Shown here: positions 39,178 through 47,510 of the stretch, one piece after another
Layout: each line of letters begins with the position of its first letter
How positions within the stretch are numbered: position 1 is the stretch's first letter
Assembly (NCBI RefSeq): GCF_003971195.1
Contig: NZ_CP034593.1
Coordinates: 2,542,001 to 2,606,000, forward strand
DNA length: 64,000 nt
From: Flaviflexus ciconiae
GTDB taxonomy: Bacteria > Actinomycetota > Actinomycetes > Actinomycetales > Actinomycetaceae
Direction of reading: 5' to 3'
Notes under the pieces: generated by a model
Seen by the model: the letters and a program-made list of their open reading frames with translations, nothing else
What the model was told of the DNA's origin: nothing
The model's database searches: none
Made by a program: the position numbers and the translations under genes

Positions 39178-39387
39178 GCGAGGCGCCTCGGTTCGGCCGC
39201 CTCCAGTTGGCTGACCGTTTGCCACAACATGAGTCAGTGGATTCGTGGCGCTGATCCAGCGGCTCGCCGAGCTTGAAAGCTTGGGCCTGGCGATCTCGTC
39301 CAGAGTGGTGCAGCTTCCAGCAGAGCTGACCTGTGGTGAGGCTGTCGGTCATGGCGTGAGGGTGCTGTCGAGTTGTGACGGGCGGAG

Positions 39388-39720
39388 CCCGCATCGCACC
39401 CCTCTCCGCGTCGTTGCGCTGGGTGAGCCGGTCGGGGCTGAGTGTTTATCGTATTCGGCGCCGACGACCGCGTCGGCGTCGGCTGAGAGCAGGGCGTTGA
39501 TCATAGTCTGTAGCAGGTTGCGCATGAGATCTGGTGATGTGTCGGCCAGGGCTTCCGCGAGCAGGCCTGCAGGGTCGACAATTTGAGGAGCGGTCATCGT
39601 GGTGATGTCCTTTCGAGTGAGAAGTAGAAGGCTTTCGCGAAGGATCCCACGGTGACCACGCTCATATCAGCAACAACGTTCACGACCACCATGCGGTTAC
39701 ACCACCCTAAGGGGCACCAC
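39388..39720 (-). mobile_element. Remnant of an IS256-family element
   Basis: The minus strand from ATG 39597 encodes TAPQIVDPAGLLAEALA and LMRNLLQTMINALLSADAD, near-identical to the start of the complete IS256 transposase at 61402-62649. It degrades after about 55 residues. The right terminal inverted repeat is recognisable near 39694-39720 (TTACACCACCCTAAGGGGC). The rest of the element is missing. Confidence 0.8.
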
Positions 39721-39963
39721 TCACATCCACGTCACGACAGGCATCCTTCCTTGGCGTCGAGCCCCTAATCAGCGATACATGCTGGCAACCGACCGTGGTG
39801 GCAACGCCCCGGATCATTGGATAGGCAGGGGCAAAGCACAATGTCCGGGCGGCTGGCCGGCAATCCCGATCAACACTCGCCAATCAGGACCTGACAACAA
39901 GGTAACGGGCACGCAGGGGTACGACGGTCCACGAGCGGGTGTTCGAGTCCACGGGAGGTCAGC

Positions 39964-40155
39964 ATGAGCACGGTGAAACGCGAAGCCTCGGGTTGCCTGC
40001 GAACGTTTTTGTCGGGTCGCTGGTAGGCACGCTATCCCGCGCCCGATGGTGACCCGGCGCGAACCAAGGACGACAAGGCCCTGATGTTCGCAACCAAGAC
40101 GGATGCACGCACGTGGCTCGCGTTGATACGCTCGAAGGTCTCGCCGAACCTGTAG
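39964..40155 (+). pseudogene. N-terminal remnant of a tyrosine integrase
   Basis: The frame from ATG 39964 reads LRTFLSGRW-stop-ARYPAPDGD, then MFATKTDARTWLALIRSKV. This is the beta-strand arm-binding domain of phage/ICE integrases (SGRWYARY...PDG, FxTKxDA). An in-frame TAG replaces an expected Tyr codon near 40024, and the frame ends at 40155. The catalytic domain is absent. It marks a lost integrated element. Confidence 0.6.
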
Positions 40156-40257
40156 AACCGTCAGCGGAGGTTGCAGCCCGTCGGCGTGTCGAGACCGACG
40201 CTGAGCAGGCACGTTCCACGTGCTTCGAGGAGGATTCAAAGCGTTGGCGGCGGGTGA

Positions 40258-40533
40258 TCAAGACCGAACCGAAACTCGCATCGCCTCGTCCGCAAAGGCT
40301 CGGAGTTGGTCGGGGCCTGGGGCGACGTCATGGAGGGAGATCTCCATTTCCGCTTCCCAGCGCTCCATCGCAGCGATTGAAATGGCCACGAGGAGATCGT
40401 CCTTCGAAGCGAAGTAATCATAGAAGCTGGAGCGGGTGATGCCGGCGCGCTCACTCACTTTTGTCGGCGTGAAGCCCGCGAGGCCGGCGGAGGCGAGCAC
40501 CTCTTCCCCCGTCGGGGAGGTGATTTTGGGCAT
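40258..40533 (-). pseudogene. TetR-family regulator, truncated after the HTH
   Basis: The first 50 residues contain the TetR recognition helix (TPTKVSERAGITRSSFYDYFASKDDLL), cited here as TPTKVSERAGITRSS and FYDYFASKDDLL. The frame ends at residue 91, against about 190 in the family, where it meets the integrase remnant. Start ATG 40533. The ligand domain is lost. Confidence 0.75.
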
Positions 40534-40872
40534 GGTTTAATTGTGCGCCGCCTGTCAGGGTGGGCGGGAGCCTGACTATGGAGTTGTGCTCACTGAGTTA
40601 GCGACTGCTCGCGGGGGAATGTGCCCTCTGTCAGCGGGAGCGTTCTCGGCCGGCTTGGGCGGTAGCCTCTGCACCGACTGCCGCGAGTGAGACGGATCCG
40701 TTCGGTCGGGCGGCGGTGATGAACCCCAGTCGCTCGCGTGAAGGCGCGTGTTTGGTGGACTGATCGAAGAGGTCAATGGTGGGTGCTGGCTCAAGGACGA
40801 CCATTAAGGCAAGGTTGGGACCGCGGTCCCTTGTCAACCGCTCATGGGGGAGTAGGTTGAGGTGATCTAGGA
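40534..40872. other. Region with a doubtful small minus-strand ORF
   Basis: A frame from about 40837 on the minus strand (ALMVVLEPAPTIDLF...) of 68 codons has no recognised family or ribosome site and may be another gene fragment. No other gene is seen. The region should also hold the promoter of the lipoprotein at 40873. Confidence 0.3.
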
Positions 40873-41529
40873 ATGAGGCTGTGGATCATGAAAATGTCGA
40901 GGCTACTCACGCTGACTGCGATGCTGGTCGTGCTCGTAATCGGCCCATCAGCCTGTACTTCAGTCACGGACGATACTGCAACGATATCTCCGCCTTCTGC
41001 GACAACGACAGCGTCCGATCCATCGGAAAGCCCATCGGAGGATGACACTGTTGTCGATGAGCCTGAAGCGCCCCCGGTGGGCACTCCTGCGGCTGTTGCC
41101 TGGGAGGCTCTCATGGGTCCGGACGGCGAATACGCCGCATCGGCCATGTATCTGGCCATCATCGACGAGTTCGGTGACGTGGAGCCTTACGTCTCGATCC
41201 AGGCTGCTGAAGAGCGCCACAGCGAGGCCCTCATCAGACAGCTCTCGATGGTTGGGGTCGACGCGCCGGAGAATCCGTACATCGGCGAGATCGAGCCGCC
41301 GGAGGATCTGGAAGGGGCCGCGTCGGCGGGGGCTGAAGGCGAGGTCGCCAATATCGAGATGTATGACCGACTGCTCACACAGACAGACGATGCTCGGCTC
41401 ACGCGCGTGCTGACGAACTTGCGTAGCGCCTCTGCCGACGTTCACCTGCCGGCCTTCGAAGCCGCGGCCGATAACGGTGGAGTCCTCACCCCGGAACAGA
41501 TGTTGGAATTCAGGCGCGGACCGCGGTAG
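40873..41529 (+). CDS. Lipoprotein with DUF2202-type ferritin-like domain
   Basis: 218 aa. Signal with lipobox PSAC (Cys28), an acidic Ser/Thr/Pro linker (30-70), then a helical domain with EYAASAMYLAIIDEFGDV, EERHSEAL and DVHLPAFEAA, typical of DUF2202 four-helix ferritin-like proteins (Glu/His could bind metal). GAGGTGAT at 40858-40865 supports ATG 40873; ATG 40888 is possible. The function of the family is unknown. Confidence 0.8.
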   Translation: MRLWIMKMSRLLTLTAMLVVLVIGPSACTSVTDDTATISPPSATTTASDPSESPSEDDTVVDEPEAPPVGTPAAVAWEALMGPDGEYAASAMYLAIIDEFGDVEPYVSIQAAEERHSEALIRQLSMVGVDAPENPYIGEIEPPEDLEGAASAGAEGEVANIEMYDRLLTQTDDARLTRVLTNLRSASADVHLPAFEAAADNGGVLTPEQMLEFRRGPR

Positions 41530-41973
41530 GCGCGTGGGGCATTGTCTTGCGGGGTGTCGTCAGGCCGGCCGCTCGACCTGCGTTCAGCCTGCTGGCGTGC
41601 GCGGAACAGGCTGTCGTGCACCGTCGTCAGACGGCCGTCCGAGGTTTTCGTGTCCCGTGGACGCGCCTCGCAGGCGACCAGCTCCCTATCCGAGGAGGCG
41701 ACCAGCTCCGTGAGGCTCTCTGGAGTGAACAGCAGGCCTTCTCCGGAGGGTCGTTTGACCCCGTTCAGATCCGGCGGGTGGTGACCGACGATGAGGAGCG
41801 TGCCGCCCGGCGCGACGGCCTCGCCGAAGCTGTGAAAGACCTTTTCGCGCCGTTTGCTGGGTAGGCGGAGGAAGTGGACGGTGACGTGGTCGTAGGCCGC
41901 GACCGACGGGGACCATGCTTCGACGTCCTTGTGCATCCACTCGATCCGTTCGGCGACGCGCGCCGCCTCTTCT
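41442..41973 (-). pseudogene. SAM-dependent methyltransferase, C-terminal fragment
   Basis: Minus-strand residues AARVAERIEWMHKDVEAW, HVTVHFLRLPSKRR, AVAPGGTLLIVGHHPPDL and SGEGLLFTPESL match the second half of a class I methyltransferase (Rossmann strand 4 to 7). The N-terminal SAM-binding half is gone: at about 41973 the sequence switches to a Fic-domain gene on the other strand. The frame runs 88 nt into the convergent lipoprotein gene. Confidence 0.75.
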
Positions 41974-42162
41974 CAATTCGAGACTATTCATCCGTTCGTC
42001 GAAGGAAACGGGCGCACCGGACGAGCTCGTGTTCATGCGCTCATGCATGAAAGCGGGCTCGTTCGGCATACGACTGTTCCTCTGTCAGCGGGATTGCTCA
42101 GGGAAACCGGACGATACTTCGACGCTCTCACTCAGTACCGCGCGGGCGAGGCCTGGGGGTAA
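41974..42162 (+). pseudogene. Fic-domain protein fragment
   Basis: The frame reads FETIHPFVEGNGRTGRA, the catalytic Fic motif HPFxxGNGRxGR, then HTTVPLSAGLLRETGRYFDAL. About 60 residues remain, ending TAA 42160. Fic enzymes transfer AMP to proteins. Both the N-terminal part and the rest of the C-terminal domain are missing; the left end joins a methyltransferase fragment. Confidence 0.75.
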
Positions 42163-42213
42163 TTGAGACTATTGAGGTCTTCCCCCAGGTCGGACATTCA
42201 TCACTGGACAGAT

Positions 42214-43305
42214 TTACTCCTCATTAAGCCCAAATGCAGTTGACACCTGTTCGATGGTGAATTGCTGACGGAGTCGGGTAGCGCTGTTCTGGTTGGCGAA
42301 CATTCCGGTTCTCCAGAAACCCTGACCGCTGGGGACTGTGTGGCTCCACTGGACAGGGACGGCCCATTCAGCAACGTTGTCGTTTTCATCTCCGTCGCGT
42401 CTGTAGTTGCCATCAAGAGCGAGTGACGCCAAGAGAGTCTCGGCTCCTTGGTATTCAACTTTGAGCTCATCGAAGCGTTCAGCTTCGCCAAGGACGGTGC
42501 CGACTCCCACATATCCATCTTTAGGAATACAGGCGAAGACACGTGCGCCTGGCTTAAGGTTCTTCAGAGTTCTGCTGAACCACTCGCCACCGCCTGCGGA
42601 CACGAATCCGTACTTCCGTCCATCAGACCACTGTCGACCGCCTTCATACTCGCCGAAGGACACATACCAGTCGGTACCGTTCCACCGCTCACGGGTCTTT
42701 GATCGGCGTGAAGATGCTGATGTAGGCGCGGCTTGGCTTGTCGGCTCAACAAGCCAAGAGCGTGCGAAGTATGAGTTTCCCCCATCGACAAAGTGTCGGA
42801 AGAACACCACGTTAATAGGAAGGGCATACTCCTCATGGAGGAAGCGAACAATACGTTCAGTTGCGGGATCCACGCTCGACGCGACGATAGTGAGGACCTG
42901 AGAGGAGTTCACCTCGAGTGGCAGCGTTTCGTTGAACATCTCCGCAAAGGCTTCTTCAAGTGCAATGCCCGGTTGGTAATTTTCGAAGATTGCTTGAATA
43001 TCGGCTCGGCCAAGAGTCGCCACCCACGAGCCATAGTCAATGACCTGGGCTGTGGTCTCCCGCGGAGTCTTATCTCTCTTTAATTCGATGACATAGACAG
43101 CAGCGGTTTCATCAAGAGCAAGGAGGTCAATAAAACCGCCGTGCGCGGTAGGCACCTGGCGGCCAATAATAAGGAGGGCCTCGCCGAGCATTGAAGCGTC
43201 CGACTCTATGTAGGATTCGAGCTGAGATTCGAGGCTGACAGCCGTCGGGACGACTCGTGTTAGCTTCTCGCCATCTACTCGCCAAAGCCCCATTTCAGCA
43301 GGCAT
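42214..43305 (-). CDS. PD-(D/E)XK nuclease-like protein related to NucS/DUF91
   Basis: 363 aa, intact. Residues about 55-110 hold IDLLALDE...YVIELKRDK followed by AQVIDYGSWV, the D-(E)xK pattern and Gln of NucS-like endonuclease domains. A C-terminal half of about 150 residues (WYVSFGEYEGGRQW, YGFVSAGGGEW, GYVGVGTVLGEA) has no recognised family but recurs fused to such nucleases. It stands alone, next to fragments of other genes. A role in DNA repair or defence against foreign DNA is inferred from the fold. Confidence 0.7.
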   Translation of the reverse strand: MPAEMGLWRVDGEKLTRVVPTAVSLESQLESYIESDASMLGEALLIIGRQVPTAHGGFIDLLALDETAAVYVIELKRDKTPRETTAQVIDYGSWVATLGRADIQAIFENYQPGIALEEAFAEMFNETLPLEVNSSQVLTIVASSVDPATERIVRFLHEEYALPINVVFFRHFVDGGNSYFARSWLVEPTSQAAPTSASSRRSKTRERWNGTDWYVSFGEYEGGRQWSDGRKYGFVSAGGGEWFSRTLKNLKPGARVFACIPKDGYVGVGTVLGEAERFDELKVEYQGAETLLASLALDGNYRRDGDENDNVAEWAVPVQWSHTVPSGQGFWRTGMFANQNSATRLRQQFTIEQVSTAFGLNEE

Positions 43306-43639
43306 GACATCTCCACTCGCATTAGGATTTCAGGTTTCTTCTCCTAGCCTACTTTGATCTCCACAAGGTGGATGCACCAACAGCTCATGAGCTGCACTCG
43401 GAGCGACTGGCCGGACTTCGTCGGCGCGGTTGAGACCTTGCTCTGCCTATGCGAAGTACGTAGATGCTTGAATCACCCCTGAAGGCGTAGAGGGGAGAAT
43501 TGTCCATCTCCTGAGCGAAACAATTCATGAATAGTTCGCTGGAAACGTGCCGCAGCGCCTTGGGGCCTCGGTGAGAGCGACCGGTGGATTGCTCTTCTGT
43601 AGGGTGGGTGCACTGATAGGTGCGTGAGAGGGTCGAGGC

Positions 43640-45381
43640 ATGAAGGTGAAGAAACTGGTCGCTGTGATTGTTGCCGGGTCAGCGGTCCTTGCTGCCTGCT
43701 CATCTGCAGATAACAGCACTGTTGATGGTAGCGAGCGCTCTTCTGATGACGATCTTCAAGAGTCTGTTGATGTGGGGGAGCTGGGTGACGAGGCCGGTGA
43801 AGAAGTGGAGCCTGCAGAAGAGGCAGCTGCCGTAGTTCTCGAGCCCACGACCCTTCTCGTTACCGGTGCTGATGCGAGTGAAATATCTATTGCGATGAGT
43901 GAGCAGTTCTTTGAGTCCTCACCCGGAGCTGTTGTGACTGATGAAGAGCTTCAGTTGGAGGCGGCTTCGCTCGGCATGGCCTATTCTGTACCCGTCCTTG
44001 TCGAAGGAGACGCGATCGCTGACGAGCTGGAGAGGCTTGACGCAACCTGGGTAATCGCCGTCGGCGTTGAGCTCGAGGACATGGAAGACGTAGACGCCAT
44101 CCCCGCAGTCCTTCCTGCAGAAGCGGAAGAGGAGTCTGGCTCTGAGGACAGCGCCGAGGAGAGCACCGGGGTGAGCGCCGAGGACGAGGCTGAATCCGAT
44201 GTGGCTGGTGGGGAGCCACGCGTGCCGGATGAAGGGGAGGAGATTGAGGTCGATCCTTCTCTTACGGTCGTGGCGCCCGAGGGAGAAGGCCTTGATACTC
44301 TGCTTTCTTTGGCTGAAGGGGAAGCTTTTACTGCTCCGCAGCTGACTGATGTTGAGCTGGAGCATGACATTGATCTGCTCGATGGGGTTGTCGTGCTGAC
44401 CGATGGCAGCTCGATTGCGGCGGTCGGTACGGCCCATGCGGCTGGTGCGGACATTGTCCTGTCCCCGGCTGACCCCGAGGGTCGAGCGAAGCGATTCAGG
44501 CTGTAGGATCTGCCGACATTGTTGTTGGGCTGTTCGAAGAAGAGCTTGAGGACTTTGAGTGGCAGCTGGCTGCCGCATCAACCGGTGTTGAACTGCCGGG
44601 TGGGACCCAGCATGTGTTCGGAGGGAAGCGCTATATTGCCCTGTACGGCTCTCCCATCACACCAGCACTTGGGCTGCTCGGCGAACAGGATGTTCCCTCC
44701 ACTGTTGCTCGTGCAGAAGAGATGACGGAGCCATACCGAGCTCTGACCGATGACACGGTTGTGCCGGCTCAGGAGATCATCGTGACCGTTGCGGCCGGGG
44801 AGCCGGGCGATGATGGAGACTACTCGAACGAAGGGCCTATTGAGTGGTTCATTCCCCTCATCGAAGCTGCGGGGGACGCGGGCCAATATGTCATCCTCGA
44901 CTTCCAGCCCGGCAGAACTGACTTCCTCACACAGGTCCAACAGTACGAGGAACTTCTCGCCTACCCGCACGTGGGAATAGCTCTCGACCCGGAGTGGCGG
45001 CTTGGTCCTGATGAAGAGCCCCTTACACGGATCGGCCATGTTGAGATCGATGAAGTGAATGAGGTTATTGCTTACCTCAGTGACTACGTCCGGGCGAATG
45101 ATCTTCCCCAGAAGGTGGTCATCCTTCACCAGTTCCAGCTTCAGATGATCCGCGATCGGGACCAGCTCGATCTATCTCGATCTGAAGTTGCTCTGCTGAT
45201 CCATGCAGATGGTCAGGGGAGCCAGGGGGCAAAAGCTGCTACCTGGCGGGCCCTCCACCAGGATGCTCCAGAAGGAATTGCGTGGGGGTGGAAGAACTTC
45301 ATTGATGAAGATCTTCCCATGCTCACCCCGGAAGAGACCTATGCGGTGGAGCCGATGCCGGAGTTTGTGTCCTACCAGTAA
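43640..45381 (+). pseudogene. Large secreted lipoprotein, one frameshift
   Basis: Signal peptide with lipobox LAAC (Cys20), then an acidic Glu/Asp-rich region and a mixed domain. The frame breaks at GGG 44479-44481; one more G joins it to SSEAIQAVGSADIVVGLFEE and on to the C-terminal TIM-barrel-like half (YVILDFQPGRTDF, VGIALDPEWRLG, HQFQLQMIRDRD), giving about 580 aa. No family was named. It resembles large actinobacterial cell-surface lipoproteins that contain an LDPEWR-type motif. ATG 43640. Confidence 0.75.
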
Positions 45382-45568
45382 GTGATGTCAAAAGCCTCGC
45401 GTGTTCCTATGAAACCCGCTGGAGCGTTGAGCTTTGCCGATAATGAGTTCTATTTTGACCCGCTGGTCTCCCCATTGATGGGAAGGCGGGAGCGCCCCCT
45501 CTGGTCCCTGTTGGTGGGCATTTTTCGTGGGTTGAATGAATCTTTGAAGTTGTTAATTCGATTAACGC

Positions 45569-45596
45569 TTGACAGGGTGCTCGGGGTGTGTAACTT
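45569..45596 (+). promoter_or_regulatory. Promoter for the first riboswitch-like leader
   Basis: TTGACA at 45569-45574 is a perfect -35 box. TAACTT (45591-45596) after 16 nt is an acceptable -10. Transcription would begin around 45602-45604, at the first base pair of the structured leader. This agreement supports both calls. Confidence 0.7.
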
Positions 45597-45603
45597 AGAG
45601 CTA

Positions 45604-45705
45604 GATCGAGAAGTTCGACGCTAAGCCCCTCGGCTAGTCGACTAGCAACCGCGTTTCGTGCACGGTGCTCCCGAAGGAAGATCGGCCCCCGAGCAAAAGC
45701 TCGGG
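45604..45705 (+). ncRNA. SAM-IV / SAM-I-IV-like riboswitch leader, copy 1
   Basis: GATC (45604-45607) pairs with GATC (45680-45683) as P1. TCGAC/GTCGA closes an arm carrying AAGCCCCTCGGCT, whose loop can form a pseudoknot with CCGA downstream. The core TAGCAACC...CACGGTGCT matches the SAM-clan GCAACC/GGTGC signature. A 7-bp hairpin CCCGAGC-AAAA-GCTCGGG (45688-45705) follows and could act as expression platform. Line-up with the known SAM-IV consensus (AAGCCCC, GGCAACC, GGTGCC) is good, but the downstream P5 region looks reduced. The ligand may be SAM or something else. Confidence 0.62.
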
Positions 45706-45733
45706 AGGAAGTATGCGATATAGGAAAATTCTT

Positions 45734-46135
45734 ATGAACCCCATGGACGATGCGCCGGATGCGCACGAATACATTTTCATCGAAGGCCCAGACGTCACTG
45801 TGGAAGACTGCAGTAAATACAAGTCTGGTCACGGTGTCCATTTCATCCAGGTCCGGCTTGCCTCTGAGGAGCGGAGAGTCGCGGCCGAAGTGACCGCGGT
45901 AGATGGTCATTACATCGACTTCAGAACAGAAGCAGGCACCCAGCGCCGCTGGAACCACGACCCCCAGCGCCTGCTCAAAGTGCAGGAGATAGCTGCCCGG
46001 GACCCCGAGGCGAGGACTGTCTGGTCGGAAAGATACCACCTCCTGACCGTGTACTCGGAAGAGCCCAGCGGGTCTGTTGTCGGAACTCCAGTCACGCTTG
46101 CGCCGAGCCCAACGGACTGCGGCTACAGCCTGTAA
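45734..46135 (+). CDS. Small protein of a new three-member family, copy A
   Basis: 133 aa from ATG 45734. This start is chosen because ATAGGAA (45718-45725) aligns with the ribosome site of copy B; ATG 45713 would add seven residues. The central motif VTAVDGHYIDFRTEAG..RRWNHDP is shared with the proteins at 46404 and 47056. It has no signal or membrane segment and no recognised family. It follows riboswitch-like leader 1 directly. Confidence 0.72.
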   Translation: MNPMDDAPDAHEYIFIEGPDVTVEDCSKYKSGHGVHFIQVRLASEERRVAAEVTAVDGHYIDFRTEAGTQRRWNHDPQRLLKVQEIAARDPEARTVWSERYHLLTVYSEEPSGSVVGTPVTLAPSPTDCGYSL

Positions 46136-46215
46136 GCCGCTGCCGAGGGCAGCCGAATCGCAGTGTGTTCTGACCATTGAAATCAGCTGTTTCAGCTGAG
46201 CTCTCGAGGTCGAAA

Positions 46216-46268
46216 CACGGGTCGGGTAGAAAAGCAGAATATTTCTGTCCGACCCGTGGGCCCATAAT
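46216..46268 (+). promoter_or_regulatory. Hairpin and -10 box before leader 2
   Basis: CACGGGTCGG (46216-46225) pairs perfectly with CCGACCCGTG (46249-46258), with an inner AGAAA/TTTCT helix; it could end the copy A transcript. CATAAT at 46263-46268 is a good -10 box placing the start near 46275, just before leader 2. No strong -35 is visible. Confidence 0.5.
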
Positions 46269-46277
46269 AGAAGTATC

Positions 46278-46379
46278 GATCGAGAAGTTCGACGTGAAGC
46301 CCCTTGGCTTGTCGACTGGCAACCGCGTATCGCACACGGTGCCTCCAAGGGAAGATCGGCCCCTGGGTAAAAGCCCAGG
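46278..46379 (+). ncRNA. SAM-IV / SAM-I-IV-like riboswitch leader, copy 2
   Basis: The same length (102 nt) and plan as copy 1, and identical at 68 of the first 80 bases by my count. P1 GATC pairs with GATC (46354-46357). The loop CCTTGG can pair perfectly with CCAAGG (pseudoknot), and the core is TGGCAACC...CACGGTGCC. The hairpin CCTGGG-TAAAAG-CCCAGG (46362-46379) differs from copy 1 at several paired positions while keeping pairing. These compensating changes argue that the RNA structure is under selection. Confidence 0.65.
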
Positions 46380-46403
46380 CGGAAGCTAGCGACAAAGGAC
46401 ATC

Positions 46404-46823
46404 ATGAACGACAACAAGCGCCGTGAGGCGCATCCTCCGGCGGACAAGAAGCACAGATTCACCGAGGTCTACTCCGGTAGCTCATGCCGGTCCAGCAAGA
46501 GCGGCCACTATCTTTCAGCTGAAGACTACGAAGCAGCGGACCAGGATACCTGGGAAACCGTTATCCTCACCGGTACCCATGGGAAGTTCATTCACATCAT
46601 CTCGGGCGAAGGCTCGGGGCGGGTATGGACTCACTCCCGTTTCCTGGTGACCGCGATCCGCCTTCTGCACTCTGAAGGTGGAACCGTTGAACTGCACGAA
46701 TCGAAGGGAATCCTACGAGCGACGAATGGCCTGATAAGAGCGATCACCAGAGTGGCAGCGGAGGTCACTCCATGCGAGTACTCGAGGCCTGAGCTGCCAA
46801 AACCTCTACCCCGAAGCATCTAA
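46404..46823 (+). CDS. Small protein of a new three-member family, copy B
   Basis: 139 aa. The family motif appears as TVILTGTHGKFIHIISGEG..RVWTHSRF, followed by VELHESKGIL. The N-terminal 40 residues are charged and poorly conserved (KKHRFTEVYSG). AAAGGA at 46394-46399 supports ATG 46404. It lies after leader 2 and ends at a strong terminator. No signal peptide or known family. Confidence 0.72.
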   Translation: MNDNKRREAHPPADKKHRFTEVYSGSSCRSSKSGHYLSAEDYEAADQDTWETVILTGTHGKFIHIISGEGSGRVWTHSRFLVTAIRLLHSEGGTVELHESKGILRATNGLIRAITRVAAEVTPCEYSRPELPKPLPRSI

Positions 46824-46838
46824 CCTTCATCAACCTCG

Positions 46839-46875
46839 AATCAGTGCGGGAAGCATTTAGCTCCCCGCACTGATT
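46839..46875 (+). terminator. Terminator after copy B
   Basis: AATCAGTGCGGG (46839-46850) pairs perfectly over 12 bp with CCCGCACTGATT (46864-46875), followed by CATCTCTTTC. It is a strong intrinsic terminator candidate. Confidence 0.75.
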
Positions 46876-47055
46876 CATCTCTTTCACCGCGACAGCGGTG
46901 TCTTCTCAGCGGTGCAGCCACGAGGCTGCGCCGCTTCTTCGCACTCAGTGCCACAGGATTTGACCGAAATTCAATCACCCATCGTGGGGCACTGCCTGGC
47001 TCAGGTCGGGCCCCACTCGATTGCCCTGGCGGGGCTAGATACGGATAGGACAGAT

Positions 47056-47460
47056 ATGTTCGAGCACGAACACCAGGCCATGCGCTTTTCCAAGAAGACT
47101 TTTGAATGGAGCGAAATCCTTGTTTTTGACAGTGTCGAGAAGGCCTTCTGTCAGCATGGCCGCCCGCATGTCACCAAGGTTGAAGATGCTAGGGCGGCGC
47201 TTCACGGCAGGTGGGATGAGGTTATCGTTGCTGGCGTTGATGCTCCCTATGTCAATTTTGTGACGAGTGAGGGCCTGATGCGGATGTGGGCGCATGAGCC
47301 TAACAAGGTTGAAGCCCTCCGCATCCGAATCGACGAGGGTGACGAGGTGTGGTGGTCTGAAGAGGCGCAGATGATCGCAGTGACATTCGAAGAGTTGACT
47401 GTCATGATCGGCCTTGAAGAAGGAGAGGCCACGGAATGTGTGGCTCTCGAATGTGAGTAG
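47056..47460 (+). CDS. Small protein of a new three-member family, copy C
   Basis: 134 aa from ATG 47056 (GATAGGA just upstream); the longer frame from 46912 overlaps the region after the terminator and is not supported. The family motif is EVIVAGVDAPYVNFVTSEG..RMWAHEPN, then DEVWWSEEAQMIAVTFEEL. Aligning A, B and C gives a shared pattern of about 45 residues: VI-x-x-G, F/Y-I/V-x-F, G-x-x-R-x-W-x-H. It has no riboswitch-like leader. No family was recognised. Confidence 0.7.
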   Translation: MFEHEHQAMRFSKKTFEWSEILVFDSVEKAFCQHGRPHVTKVEDARAALHGRWDEVIVAGVDAPYVNFVTSEGLMRMWAHEPNKVEALRIRIDEGDEVWWSEEAQMIAVTFEELTVMIGLEEGEATECVALECE

Positions 47461-47510
47461 CTAGCCAAGGCTGTGGAAACGACACTAGCCTTGCGGTTAG
47501 GCCCGGGGTC

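Noticed and set aside
37594..39225. A 543-codon minus-strand ORF opposite the aldehyde dehydrogenase
   Set aside because: Shadow of a GC-rich gene: no domain, no start signal, and the plus-strand ALDH has all its catalytic residues.
39930..39962. A tRNA-like GTTCGAGTCC stretch just before the integrase remnant, as a possible att site
   Set aside because: The flanking bases do not form a T-arm stem, and no rest of a tRNA is seen.
45382..45624. 80-codon plus-strand ORF after the large lipoprotein
   Set aside because: It overlaps the promoter and the first 20 nt of the riboswitch-like leader and has no recognised family.
46912..47055. N-terminal extension of copy C from 46912
   Set aside because: The extra 48 residues find no match in copies A and B, while ATG 47056 gives a protein of the family's length with AGGA just upstream.
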